DNA of 64,000 nt, from assembly GCA_029379385.1 (NCBI GenBank), contig CM055612.1, positions 2,046,001 to 2,110,000 on the forward strand, given 5' to 3'. This document shows positions 12,201 through 26,000 of the stretch, piece after piece; within the stretch, counting starts at the first letter, position 1, and the number at the start of each line of letters is the position of its first letter. The notes beneath the pieces were generated by a model, which saw nothing but the letters and a program-made list of their open reading frames with translations, did not search any database and had not been told where the DNA came from. Both the position numbers and the translations under genes were made by a program. Source of the stretch: Quillaja saponaria (Eukaryota; Streptophyta; Magnoliopsida; Fabales; Quillajaceae).

Positions 12201-13529
12201 TCATTTACATTATTGTTTCTCAGTTTGAATTACTTGATATGCCAACATTTCCTTACTATAGTCATTCCTTGTATACAAATTGAGTCGCATCCAGCTCTAA
12301 GCACCTTTGTTCATTTGTGATTTGACATCTAAAACATAACCAAACATCCTTCAAATTAAGATTTCCTTGACATAACATCTATATGTATAGTATGTCAATA
12401 AGGCACATTAGTGGAAGTTGACAATTATAGCTACTAAACGATGAAGTTTATTTCTTAGAGAATAGCTCATAATACATTAATACTTGTCTAGAATGGAATT
12501 CCAGTCCACTGCTACGCTAAAAACAAATCAAACCTTGCACGTCCTGTCCTCAGAAGCTGACACTATAATTGCATTCCACCCTCCATAACCAATAACAACA
12601 TCAGTTACACGCAGAGTATGCTCTGAAAAGCTATGCTCGTATAGATGATTTGCTTCCTGACTAAGGTAGTCGTCAAATATCCTGAATCATTGAATAAGGA
12701 AAAAAAAAAATACAAAGTTATATATGGAACTAGTTAGGAACGGTAAAATAATAATATAACAACAAAGAATAAGATATAGCTGATGAGAAATAAGTACATG
12801 AAAAGGGACCAAACTCTAACAGATCCATCTTCTGAACCGGATATCAGCAACGAGTCATCTTCGGAATATACCAAGCAAGTAACAGCCCTATAATGAGCAT
12901 GCCACTTCTTAAGCAATCTGCCACTTGCAACCTATATCACAAAACATGCATATTAATAGAATGAACAAAACAGCAACTACAACTAAATACGCCTTTTTCA
13001 ATTGATACACACTAATGTCACAAATGTTTAAGAGGAAATTAACTTAGGTAAACGAAAAATCACCTCCCACAGGTAAATATTCCCAGATAAACCACCACCA
13101 ACTACGTAAGTGCCTTGGTGATTAGCAGCGAGCGGTTTAATTGGTTCAGCAGGAAAGCTCTTAACATCTACTTGAGGCTGTACAAACATATACAAGTAAA
13201 ATAATAAACAATTATAGCAAATTAATCTAGAGAACTACAATACTGATAGATATTTCCCTTACTTGTTCTATAGAGGCGAAGTATCGAACAACCTAAATAC
13301 ATAATAAACAAGAAAGTAGAAACACCTTGGACCAGGACCAATAGAGGATGGAGCCGGAGGAGGCGGATGATTCTCGAAGCTGAGAGGAAGCAAGAAACCG
13401 ACCGCCAACACATACGAGGCCATGCGGCGGAGAAGCGCAAGATTTGTAACGGAGCTGCTCAGCCCCTGTTGTGAGCTCCCAGCAGCCGATGCCGGCGTCG
13501 GTAGAAGAAGATGCCACCACCACCTCCAT
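9227..13529 (-). CDS. RID3: RID3-like WD40 repeat protein (IPI3/WDR18 type)
   Basis: Eight exons fit in phase: 13326-13529, 13064-13177, 12798-12931, 12534-12681, 11573-11772, 10499-10626, 9578-9822 and 9227-9340. They encode 428 residues. The start MEVVVASSSTDAGIGCWEL and the following HGLVCVGGRFLASSQLRES match ROOT INITIATION DEFECTIVE 3. WD blades are visible as SGSEDGSVRVWS (exon 3), SASEDRTCKVWS (exon 4/5 junction) and SGSEDGMIRVWDTRT (exon 6). The last exons give a Gln/Lys/Glu-rich coiled coil (ADQIKQLQ and EMEVERLKLDCKKSIEM). Family members work in the nucleus; the yeast and animal relatives (Ipi3, WDR18) serve pre-60S ribosome maturation, and the Arabidopsis gene is needed for meristem formation. 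The reading frame ends early at 9227-9229 because of one extra T near 9233-9234; the usual C-terminal tail continues in another frame. Confidence 0.9.
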
Positions 13530-16500
13530 ACTTTGTCAGTTGTAGTCTGAACTCAACTAGGGCAGGGGATACGGGCGTTTTTGCTCCTTTTTAGCAAAGT
13601 GCTTCACCGGACTTATTCGCCTTCAGTTAAAGGGGCCAAAAAAAAAACAAATATCACCTAAGCAATATTTGCTTTACATATTTTTACTTTGTCAATTTAA
13701 ATTTTTGAATTATTTTACTCGCTCGTTATTGATACCATTTATATTAACTCACCTCCATTTATTTTTTATTATAATTAACAAAAAAATTACGTAACATACA
13801 TTTGTATTCGTATTTTATAAAATAAACTCACAAATTAAATTAATTTAGAGAAAAATTATCCTATAATACATCATTTTGATATAAATTTGGAATGTTTTTA
13901 AAAAATTTAATATATACTATAATTAGATATTATGTATTTACATCGTGTGTGACTTTTGCATCTTAATCCCCACAGTGCACTCCATTTTCAACCCTGATAT
14001 GAACTACTAAAACTTAAATAAGCTGGGCTTTCTTCCATTCTGACCACACCACCAACAAATCTTTTGAAATCTTTAAGTTGGTGACAATATTAGGCATGTA
14101 AATCCTCTTTAATATGGCTGATAGAAGATGGGAGTCGATGACTATTTATAGTTATTATCTTGATACCAAAGAAGAGTTTGATCAAATACTTTATTTTTAT
14201 CCTAGTTGATCCTGATTCGATATTGGTTATGGTAACAAATGAAGAAAATGAAAACGGAACCGTTTGAGGAGTGCACGTTTCTTTTGTCCATTTTGGGCTT
14301 CTATTAGATACATAGGATACTATATTACTATGTGTGCATCAGTTTGTCCATATCAGCAACGTTTGGGTTGAGTTGGACGGCAAATCACACCAGGGATATA
14401 ACTGAAATAAATTTTAGAGAGCAGATTGCAGCATTTTAAAGTATAAAGATGAGACTAGAATCAAAATCAAATCAATTACGGGGCCAAAAGTGCAATTAAT
14501 TCTAAAATATATTTACCCTGGTCCAGAAAAATGAGTCCAGATCTGGAATTGAAAAGAGTGGGACTTCTAATGCGAAGCACTGGCCCACTATTGTAGGAAT
14601 CGGCCCAACAAAGTTTCCGCTGTATGCTTTATTGGAAAAAATTAGCTACTTATTCACAATCAAGGGTCAAGGGGCATCATCAAAAATTAAACTTGCAAAT
14701 TTTGTACACTTTTTTAACCGAGAAAAACAAAAGAGAATTCCAATGTACCCTCTTTATCTGTAGCTAAAAGCGTAAAACACAAAAAATGTGAGGAAACGTC
14801 AACAAAGTGAATTCAAAAAAACAGGCTAAAGCGGAAGAAATAAAAATGTATTTTTCATTTTTGAAAATCAACGCATCTTCTTTTTACCTGTTTTTTTTTT
14901 TTTATATCCATGCTCCTGAAAAACTCTTTTGGTAGTCCAATACGGCTGTTCAGCATTTTCTCTTCTTAAAGCATCTTTCCCGGGTCATCCGTATCCACTT
15001 TTGAATCCCATCACTCACTTTTTTCTTTCTCTTAGTCTCGGACAGTTGGACCAAACCCTAAATAGTTTTTTACATTTTTTTTTTTTCTGGCTACACGTGC
15101 ATGTACTAATCACGTGAGACGCCTCTGGCCACTTCAAAAAAAGACAAAATTGAAAAAAAGCCGCAGCACAAGGGGAATTGAATAACAAAACTAGCTAGGG
15201 TTAGGGTTGTTATATTTTAATACTAGTACTGCAGTAGTATTACTACTTTTGGGCGTATATGTGAGACCCAAAAAATATTTATTCAAAATATATGACAAAA
15301 AAATAAATACAGTACAAAAATGATCTACTATAAGAAAAGAAAAATAATTTTTTTTGAAATGGTTAGTCAAACTTTAAGTTTAGCCCTTTTACCCCGTATA
15401 GGGATGTAGGGATGTCGGACTAAGCGACAAGCAAAAAGGCAGAGTAAAAGATATGAATTTTTGGGCAAAGGTGGTTTGTTCTTGTTCATCTACCGGTCAA
15501 AATGTTTATGTTGGTGTGGAAGGAGTAAAATGAAAGAGATTGGAAGAAGTAATTAATTACAGGCGTGAGGGAGAGAAGTGTGAGGCAAACGTTGAACAGA
15601 GGAATACTTAAAGTAGGAAAAACCTAAGGTTTCTGGTCCTGATGATCAGAAAGAAGTAAGAAGAAGAAGTATAGAAGACATTGAATTTGTTAGAAGCATT
15701 TTTGAACAGTTTTTCTCTTATATTTCGCTATCATCGAATAACTCACCATTCTTGTTTTTATCATTCAAGAGGCCTGACTGCTATACTATATATAATATAA
15801 TACAATTTTGGTACCTGTTTTTATTTATTTCCTCCCTTTAAAACCTTCTTCTGTGTGGCCTGACAGACAATTCATTGAAACGAAAAGTAGAATTATTGAC
15901 ATTGTTAAAACGAAATGATAACCTTCTTTCTCCATTAATCATATAATCCCTTTTTTTCACAAATAATAATATATAGATATCATAATTCACTAATAGCACC
16001 ATCAGTACTAGCTACAAATCTTTTATATTTTCTGGTTTTAGTTAGTCATATTGCCCGTACATTTTGATCCATTAATGAACGGACTTATGAGAGAAAGCCC
16101 TAGAGAAAGTTGTCAATGAAGCCAACTAGTTGGCCTGTGGCCTGTTACAGTGTCTGGTCTCAGTTCTCAGCTTTTATATTTCCTAATTCAACTCAATGAA
16201 AGGAAAAGCATTTGTTATCATTGCATTAACACCCACCCAAACTAACACTCACAGAAATACGACTCTCTTTCTCGCATTAATGCAACTGAAACATGCAGAG
16301 CTCAGAATCAGAAAAAGAAGAAGAAGAAATCCGAGAATCGAGAACAATAAAATACACCAATCTGAATCAAGAAAATTAATGAGTAAAACAAACTAAACCA
16401 GAATGATATGTAGGAGTTGGACCACTAAATTTAAACCTTTTTTTTTTTATCAATAATTTGATATTCACTCTAACCAAAACCCACCAGGCACTGCAATTAT

Positions 16501-16699
16501 CGATGGGCGGTAGAAGAAAGATATTACTGGCCGCAGGCACTTAATGTCATTTATATTTATATGTACATAGACTCAGAAAAGAGTCGCACGCACTCTCAAA
16601 ATAATTTTCATCAATAATACTAAAAAAACAAGAAGAAAAAGACTAGCTAATTAACGGGTTTTCTTTTTCTCTAAAGGGGATGATTAAGTGAAAGAGAGA
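13530..16699. other. RID3 promoter region and spacer to HSFB4
   Basis: No conserved open frame was recognised. Telomere-type words occur as AAACCCTAA near 15052-15060 and TAGGGTTAGGGTTG near 15196-15210. Such telo-boxes are common upstream of ribosome-biogenesis genes, which would suit RID3, but these lie 1.5 kb from its ATG. The rest is AT-rich with T-runs and A-runs; the last few hundred bases are the 3' flank of HSFB4. Confidence 0.4.
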
Positions 16700-17921
16700 C
16701 TAACAAGTGGAAGGAGGCATGAGATTCAAACCCAAATCATCTTTTTCCAAGACAAACTTAGCTTTGTGAGTCTCCAAATTGATATGATTATTAGAACCAT
16801 ACTGATGAATATCTGGATGCAACCTTTTCTTTGACTGAAGAGGTACACCAAAAAGCTTCGTTTTGCAGCCGCCATTAGGTTCCTCTAGAATAGTGACCGA
16901 GCTCTTTGATGTAGCAGTTGGAGAGTTTATCATAACATGAGCCTGAGCTTGAGGATGTGCTTGTTTAGGGTTGATTTGGTAATTATGATAATAACCGAGA
17001 AACTGCTGCTGCTGATTCATATTCATGGACCGCCCTTGGGGTAGTGGTGGTGTTAAAGGCAAAGAAGAAGGGTAAGAATTACTTGGAGCAACAGGCTTCA
17101 CATGGTTCTGTACGAAGTAGATTATGTCATTGTAAAGCTTCTTCATGTGAGCCAGCTCAGACATTAGCATGGTGTTGCTTCGCCTTAGTCTTTCATTATC
17201 TTCAGAAAGAGCAATGACGGAGGTGTTGTAATTAGAAAGTACTCCGGCTGTTCCCGTAGTGGCGGTGGGTACTCTTGGGGATATAGAGAGTGGAGGTAGC
17301 TGCGGTGGAGAGTCACACCAATTAGGTTGGTCATCCGAGTCAGTAGGAGGAGAGATACTGCCACGGCTTGGGAAAGGAAAGAAATTTGGTGGCGCGTTGA
17401 CTCCAAGTTGAGAATGGTGGTGGTGATTAATGGCTACTTGTGGCTGAGCTGTCTTTCTTCTGTGGATCTCACACAACAAATGCTTCTCTCCTTTTTTGAA
17501 GAACTCGTTAGCAAATTCCCATCTGTCTGGTACAATCTTCCTAAAACCCTAAAAAACAAAAACCCAGAAAACCAAAAAAAAAAACTCAAGTTAATAATGA
17601 GTACTCACATTTTAAGGTACAAATTAAACGTAAATATTATACATAGTGTGTGTCTCTTAATTATTTTCATACATAGGTGTTGAGTTGTCGGACGAAGCTG
17701 GAGAAATTGTTGTGTTTGAAGTAGTTAGGGAGGAGGTCACGAGAAAACTCAGGTGGACGCCAAACGACGAAAGTGGTGTCGTCTTCGCCCCAAGAAACGA
17801 TGTGGTCGGTGGTGGGATCGTCAACGAGCTGATAGGTTTTGGTGAGGAAGGGTGCAGGGACTGATTTGTGGGAATCTAAAGAGAGTAAAATGCCTTCGCA
17901 ATTGTCAAGCAGAAGAGCCAT
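16700..17921 (-). CDS. HSFB4: Heat stress transcription factor B-4 (SCHIZORIZA type)
   Basis: Two exons, 17673-17921 and 16700-17548, join in phase to give 365 residues. The intron falls inside the DNA-binding domain (after RQLNTY, before [12 protein letters not shown]), the position conserved in plant HSFs. The start [20 protein letters not shown] is chosen over an upstream in-frame Met two codons earlier because it is the family start. The DNA-binding domain spans about residues 20-115. The heptad-repeat oligomerisation region, starting [19 protein letters not shown], is at about 197-232 and lacks the insertion of class A. The repressor motif KLFGVPL (about 314-320) and a basic cluster SKKRLHP mark class B. 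HSFB4 acts in the nucleus in root ground-tissue and stem-cell patterning. The protein is close to the family length and looks intact. Confidence 0.95.
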
Positions 17922-17939
17922 ATTCAAAGAAAGAAAAAG

Positions 17940-18000
17940 AGTAAGAAGTGAGAGTGAGAGTGAGAGAGAGAGAGATCCGAGAGAAGAAGAAGAAGAAAAT
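17940..18000. repeat. GA-rich microsatellite in the HSFB4 leader
   Basis: Runs of GAGT, GA and GAA repeats lie just upstream of the HSFB4 ATG, so the transcript leader would be a CT-rich tract. Such leaders are common in plant genes. Confidence 0.75.
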
Positions 18001-20043
18001 GTAATTTACTGTGTAGTGATGAATATTGGATAGGAGAGTATAATAAATTTGTTTCCCTCCTCGGTTATGTAGTGAGAGAGAATAAGTGTCTGTCTGTCTA
18101 GGACTGTGAAATAAGGGCCTTTCAAGAAAAACCCGTGACTCTCTCTTTCTTTCTCTCTCTGTATATTTGTGTCATTGTGTGTGTGTGTGTGTGATGGTAC
18201 TGACATTGATCCCGCGCTCACTCACTTAAAATAACGAGAACAAGCCAGGAGACGGTGGAGGATGCTGCAGGAGTACTACAGTACTGGACTCCCTTAATTT
18301 TGCGAATTGACTATTGCACCCTTTTCCTTTTCTGGCAAGGCCTTTTTTTTTTCTTTTTTTTTCTAACTTCCATCCTTTTTTGTGGCTCACACAGTCAAAC
18401 CCATCTGTATTTATTATACTTTGCCTATCCTGTATGGCATATCATATTTACTTCTCATGTTAATTGCGATATGGTATTATCAAAATACATTATACAATAG
18501 AAAATTATAATGTTGATTAATTTTTTTTAGATATGATTTAGATTAGTTCATACGTATTTTTTTAGTTCAATTTATACTATTTATATCACTGTTAAAATAT
18601 ATTCTATTAACAATTAAATCAATCTTTCTAATTATAATACTTATTATCTTTTTAATTGATAAATTTGTGTAATATCATTTTTTTATAGGAAATGATAGAG
18701 TTACGAAAGTCTTTCATTAAACTAGAATGTTATATTGTCTACTATTTAGATTTTTAAAATTTTCAATCGTACCAAATGTATATAATAGTAATTTTGTAAG
18801 GAAATGACAAAGAAATAACTTTGCAATCAAATGCTATTTTGTAACTAATTTGAAGTTGTTCTTTTAGCCAAAAAAAAAAAAAACTAACTAGAAGTTAAAG
18901 TTCATGAAGGGTATTTTGGTGAAAAAGGATGTTGAAGAGAGGATAAAATGAGGAGGAAAGTTATTTAATAATTAATTGGAGGATGAATTATAATACCTAA
19001 TGTGAAAAAAAGAAATAAGAAATAAGAAGGTGGTCAGTTCACGTCAAACGAGTGTCGTCTTTTTCAATTTGTAGCTTTCCCTTTGTTTTTTAATGTCACC
19101 AACCAAACACAGTCTCCAATTTCGAATCCCTATCATTTTATTTTATTTTTCTTCAACTAATCCTCTCAAACCTCTAGCATATATGAGGTAAAAGGATACA
19201 TCGAACTACGTGATGGGATTTAAAGCCAGTGTTATTCTACGTGACGACATTTCTTCCCTTCTTCTTCTTCTTCTTCTATTTGCTTGACTCACTCACTCTC
19301 TCTCTCTCTCACTACCTTTTTATTATCTTCTTCTTCTTTTTCTTTCCCTTATTCTCATAATAATAATAATAGTAATATAATTCCAAACTTCAATGTCAAT
19401 AACATGCATATTTTTTTGTTATGAAACATGCTCCTTCTCTGGCCACTACTACTGCCTTTAACTCACTAGCTTACCAGATCATTGTTTAGCTTTTACTTAC
19501 AACGAGCCTTCAACTTTGGCTCTTCCTCAGCTCGGCTTCCTTTTATTTCTGCTAGCTGACGTGTCCAGGTGATTGAATTATTGGCTCTAAAAGTTCCCAT
19601 GAATAACTGGATATTTTCAGCTTTTCCACCTCCCCTTTGTAAATGGCCCCCATTTCCAAACAAACAGTGATCCGTAAATTTAAACGATTAGCATATCACA
19701 ATTAATTTATATTAATTATCTAATTCTGTAAATTTGAATTAGATTGGGTTGTTTTTTATTTAACAAACATAAAATTATAATAAAATATTAAAATATATAT
19801 AAAATCAACCTAGTTCTCAATATTTTTAATCCAATCAAAATTTGTCTACTTACAATTCCACACACAGTAGTTATACCATCAAATTACAGAGTTTGAAGCA
19901 GATTGACTGAAAATAATCACAGCAATAAGTGGGTAATGAGGATATAGAATAATAATACAATAAAAATGAGAAATGTATAATGCTGTAATGATAGTAAGTT
20001 ACAGTAAAAGGATGAGGAATGGAAGCAGGCCCATGCAAAGCAC

Positions 20044-20071
20044 AAAAAAAAAAAAAAAAAAAAAAAAAAAA
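20044..20071. repeat. 28-base poly-A run
   Basis: An uninterrupted homopolymer on the plus strand with no coding context upstream. It may be the tail of an old retroposed copy, or simply a slippage-prone tract. Confidence 0.9.
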
Positions 20072-23000
20072 TGCATGATGGCTAATTATTTCAGATAGAT
20101 ACTCCAGCTGATTATTTTAATCATGACTATGATTCTCATTATTGGAATTACTAAGATAAAACTGTCCCTGCTCCCCACCGAGGCCATGTTAGTAATTATA
20201 TCTCACTTTACACTTTTGTCCTTCCTTTTTTTTTTAACACGTATTCAGCAACATTTTCTTAGTACTAAACATTATAAATTAAATTATTAATATCTCAAAA
20301 GTTTCTAATTGCCCAAGTTATCTTACGAGAGAAGCCATCACTTTCTGATTGATTTCTCCCAAAAATATGATTTAGAAATACGGGTGGGGGAGGTTTAGTG
20401 TGAACATAAAATTTTATTAAAAATAAATAGGATTCGTAAAATTAGTTGTGAGAAAAGTAAATATTCTTACATTATGAAATGAAAATAACAAAAATAAAAT
20501 TTAGTATATAATAAAGTATTAATAGAATTAGTATTCTAATAATTTTCCTCTTAATTAGTGTAGTATGAGTATAATTATTAGCCATTCATAATATGAGATG
20601 AATTTTTATCTCTCACTATAACTCTTCATATATGTTTATTTTTTAGTTCAACAGTTAATTGTGTTTTGGTCAAAACGTTATTTGTATAGAGACTAAAAGA
20701 TTTATGAACAATTTAATTTCACAAAAGTTACTGCTAATATAATAAGGTCTAATTAAACTGATATTGTTTGAGTTGTAAATTCCATAATTGAAAGGAGCTA
20801 ATTAAAATATTTATGAGCAAGAGTAAATAAATAATAACTAAAAGTTGGCATGTGAAATTCATAGTTATCTTTTCTATTTAGAAACATAAAAAAAAAGGTA
20901 ACAAGACGCAATGTTGTCAGTTTCAAGTCCCGATATTCAATTGAAATGGGAAATTGCATCTTCCCTGTAGGCTGTAGCCCTACTCTCTAAGTCTCTATAG
21001 TCTATACTCTGTTTGAAGGAGAAGAAAAAAGAACACGTACATGAATCAGTAAGCTGGGGACCAACATTTGCTTCACCTACTTAATTGCTGCTTCTAATAG
21101 GAACTTCAATCCTTTGTCGCATGCGCTTCATTTGTTAATTTATTTTATTTATTTATTTCCTCCACCTGCACCTGCACCTGCACCTTCTCCTTCTCTGAAC
21201 CTGAACTCTTTTTCTGGAGAACTCTGTCTTTGTTAGCTGCACCCTTGCAGAGGCTGACATGGAGACAGTACGTACTCCTTGTATGAATTCTTGATTGTTT
21301 CTTTGTGATAGTATGCCATTCTCGTGATTCTTGTTTTGTTTCTATCCTCAATAACATATCATTATTACCACCTCCTTTATTGCCTTATTCATGTTACATG
21401 CATATTTATAGGAATTTCTTCCATCTAGCTCCTCGCATGTCCAAGTACTAAATTCAAATATAATATTTGAGTTTTTTGATTGGGTATCTTAAGAGAAGCT
21501 GTCAAATATCTGTTTAGAAATTAAAATTATGTAATAAATATTATAAATATTTTATTTAACAAAATTTAACAAATATTATTAAGATACTTGTTCATAAAAT
21601 TTATAATATTTATTTACTTATTTTGAAGACACTTTGTAGAAAAATTCATAATATTTATTAACTTTCTGCTGATTATTCTCAACTTGATCAAAAATAAAAT
21701 ATTATTCAATTAGTAGGAGAACCGTAATTTTTCTCTTTGATTAGCTTGACAAAATTAATTTTCAATTAAGATTAATTATGTGATTATTTATGGATATATA
21801 ATGAACCTTTGATTAGGTGGGTCCATGTCTAACAAGCTAGCAAACAATTAACGTAGAATTGGACCTGGCTAACCATTTGGTTGATTGGATGAGAATTGAG
21901 AATCATTTGGTTTTGAATTAGAAACATAAGTGAGAAGGGAGTAATGGGAATGACCCCACTCACAGATTATGGAAATCTAGAAAACAAAGGCTGATTTTCC
22001 CTCACAACTTGTCAGCAATTCAGACAGATTCTTCTGTTCGAGAAACCACCCCACCAGGCCACCACCACTTATAAATATATATATATATATATATATATTA
22101 CTTAGCAAAATTCACCCAAAATAAATTAAACCCCAATTCATCTCTCTCTACACGTTGTTTTGACGAGCCTAGAAGATTCTATTCCAATTTTCCAAAATGC
22201 AGTGAAATTGAAACAACAAAAAACAACCCCAACTTTCTCTCACATGGCACCGGCTTATAAGTGATGCCCTAACTTTGAAATAAAAATCATTAATTTGTAC
22301 AGGAAAAATTAATAGAACATAAACCAGATCAGTACGACAATTCCAAGAATGGACAATTTAAAACACAGACCGAATAAGGATAAAAATCTCCAACATTTTT
22401 AAATTCACAGTAATAAACAAAAATCAAAGAATCAATATATACAATCTATACGACAAGTTACAAGGTTCTTTCTTCTGTCTCTTATTGCCCTCTGTTTGTC
22501 TGTTTCACTGACCTAACGTGATTATGGAGGAGTACGTACTGTCTGTGATCTGAGAAAAAAAAAAAAAAAACCAGGGAGGAGAAGGAGGGTCAAAACCGTC
22601 AAAGCAAATACAAAGGTTATTTGCTTAAATTAATATGAGGGTCACGAGGGGATATGAATCCCACGAGGCAACGGCATTTTGAATCTCTCCGTTTATTAAA
22701 TGGACGGGACAAGATACCCGTTTGTCTTTTTAGTTTCTACTCTCAAACATTTTAGTGCACTTATTGAAGTGTACGAGATTGATATCTCACATGTCCTTCT
22801 TTTGAATTTCATGCATTAATATTCTTAAAGGGTACTTATATTGGACTCTCTTTAAGTGTATTTGTATATATCTAATTATTTATTAGATAGAGATTAATGG
22901 ATTTATATATTAATTAGAAATTGCAACAAAAAAATATGGAGGATATGTTTTCCATGCAAAAGTTCAATTGCTCTAAAAAATACTTCAAAAAAGCATGGCT

Positions 23001-26000
23001 AGCTTCCCTTGTAAAATATATCCTCTGGTCCAAAAGGGTACCTAGCTATGGAAAAAACTTATACTTGCATTGCATGGACTTGAATTTCATATCAATAAAA
23101 GAAAGCTCATTTTAACTTACTTTAGAGTTACATTAAAAGGAGAGAAACATCAACTACAAGAGAGGTCTTTCCTTTAATTTGTCTTTCTTTCTTCTTTTTC
23201 TCCTCTCTTTTCTTTTCCTTTCCCCTATCACATTCTTTCTTTGTTAAAGATGACATCCCATATCCAATACAAACTTGTACGTCAAAAAGAGATCCTTCTA
23301 TATTTATGTGAGAGATCGACCAGATACTTTCCCTCATACACAAGAATAAGAATAGAATAGAATAGTATATTCGAAAAAATCAACTCACTACAAAATTATT
23401 TTTAACTCTAAAAGTTAGAGTCTACTTAGAGAGAGATTATTTGATGTGATATGGAGCCTAAGATTCCACTAATAACATACTTTTGATGGATGATGAAGCT
23501 GTGGCCGACCTAGCATGTCTTATAATGGGGCCCAACTTATGTGTTATTAGTACAATTGAAACATATAAAACATGATTAAACAAAAAAAGAAAGTAGCAAT
23601 TAGTATCACTCGATAGAATGTCAAAAAAGACACAGAAAAGCAAGGAATCGTTGTTTTGGCTTGTAATTAATCTTTGGTATAGAAGAAGAAGAAGATGGTG
23701 ATCATGGGGAACATAAAGGCTGTAGGATCACATGCATATTTGCGTTCTTTTTCTTTTTCTTTTTCTACTTCTCCTTCTCCTTCTCTTCTTTTTATACAGT
23801 GGCTTATGAACGTTAAAGTTTTTCTTTTAAAAAAGATTAATTAAAAGGAAGGGTTCCACATTCCACATTACCTATGTAGTTGAAGGCTGCATTGGCTACT
23901 ACTACTGCTAGTTCGTCCTCAATCCAAGGGATTCTGAAAGATGATGATGAAGCTTACTCCAAATTAAATGGGTCCCTCCATCATCCACACCATCATTCCA
24001 TGCATATAGATGAAGACCCACCTACTCTCACATCCATTACTTTGTAAAGCAACTGATCAATTCATGCTTAAAGTGACTTTTTTTTTTTCTGATGCCAACC
24101 AATAATGCATGTTATAAAAATGGCAACCCCGGTAGCGACCATCATCATCGATATTGCGGTGAAAATTGTAGCTAAAACTATTTGCATGTAACCGAAAGAA
24201 TATTGAATGGTGATTGATTGATCGGATCAAAATCATTTGCATTTTTTTCAGTTTAACTTCCCAATTCTTTAATTATATACATTAATTTTATAATGATGCA
24301 AATATTATTGCCACCTAATTATCCACTAAAATTGCTTTTGGCTAACTCAATCATTTCAATTATAGAACTTTTTTGTACGTAAGTGATCCGATACAAATAA
24401 TTCACTCAAGGTACAAACGAAAATAGCGGTCATTCCTTAAAAATAAAATAAAAAGTGAAAATAGTCTTTTATTATTGAAAACTGTTGAAGAAGTATAATT
24501 TTGGTTAATTTATCTAAGCTTATATAACGCATTAATCAATAGGATATATTATAATTAAGGCATTGTTCGGTAATAAAACAAAATAAAATGGATTATGAGG
24601 TTAAGGCATGGGTTTCTATTAGGGACCACATCGAGCACTGTCGCAAAATGTGGAACCAACAACCTATTCTATGTGAATCGACCTTCGTTTATGTTGTATT
24701 TAAACATGGCTATACACAGATATATATATATATTTATTATTTATTATTTTTATTGTTATTATTATTATTATTTTTTGATCCATCATAAACTTGACCCTAG
24801 TGGAGCTCCATTGGTTTGTATTCGTATAGCTTTTTTCATTTTCATTAATCTAGAAGGGTGGAATTTGATTTCAGATTTGTAGACTAATGCAAAAATATTT
24901 AACCAGTTGAATTAACTCACATCTTCGAGTTATATATATTTCACAAATACTACAATGAAAAACGAAAGCTCCATTAACGTACGCTGGTGAAGTTTTGAAT
25001 CAAAGCGCAATATATGTGATAAAAAAAAGAAAAGCTGATCAGGGCAGAACAAGCTATATATATATACGTGATGATGGATCAGTTAAAAGAAGGAATAACT
25101 TTGATCACTGTCAAAAGAATAAATACTGGAGCAGAACGAACGTACCCAAAGATAAAATCACAAAGGCATATACGGCCAGATATGGATTTATGTTGAAAGA
25201 AAAAGAGGTAGAAAGTGAGATACAAAGGGGAAGGAATTAAGCTGGTTGGAGAAGGCTGGCCAAAGACCCCACGATGACAAAGAATAAAAAAGAAAGTATA
25301 AAAACAGCTTTATGGGGAATAAGGATGTGGTTGCATGATTGAACTTACTAGGAGTGCAAAAAATCGGGTAACATGACTAATTTGGATCAATTCACTCGAA
25401 CTCAACAATCCAATTCAATTCATATTTTAAGTTAGATGATTTTATATCTTTTATTTCGGGTCGGGACAATTATTTGGATAAAAATTTGATTCAATAACAT
25501 CTGACTCATCCGAATCTATCTACTCATGTTTTAAAATTATTTTTATATATAAAATACAATTAAATTAAGTTTCGATTATTTCAATATATGGAAATGAGTA
25601 TATGACTCAACTCAATTTATGTTGCATGTTGATTTTTAATTTTATCACATTTGGCTTGAATTTTATTCATGTTAAGCCTATGTTATTTTAATCTTTTTTA
25701 TTAAATTTATAATGTTTAGACTCCAATATATATTATTTATAGTTTAAAAATTATATAACTTGAAATTTTTTAATTTTATTTGGATCATATTATTTGTTAA
25801 AAATAGGTATTAGATCATTTTACAAATAATATTCTACAAATGGAAAGTATAATCCCAAATTTGGACTAGGTGTAACTTTCTATCACCCCACCAATTTCAA
25901 AACTTGGGTAGAATTTTTATCAATCCAACTTGATGGGGTTAGGATGAGATTTATGGCAAATCATAAACACCAGTACGGTGACACATCCCACTGCTTGAGG

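Noticed and set aside
21145..21357. Short minus-strand frame with a VQVQVQ tail
   Set aside because: It is produced by a CAGGTG hexamer repeat and has no other protein-like feature.
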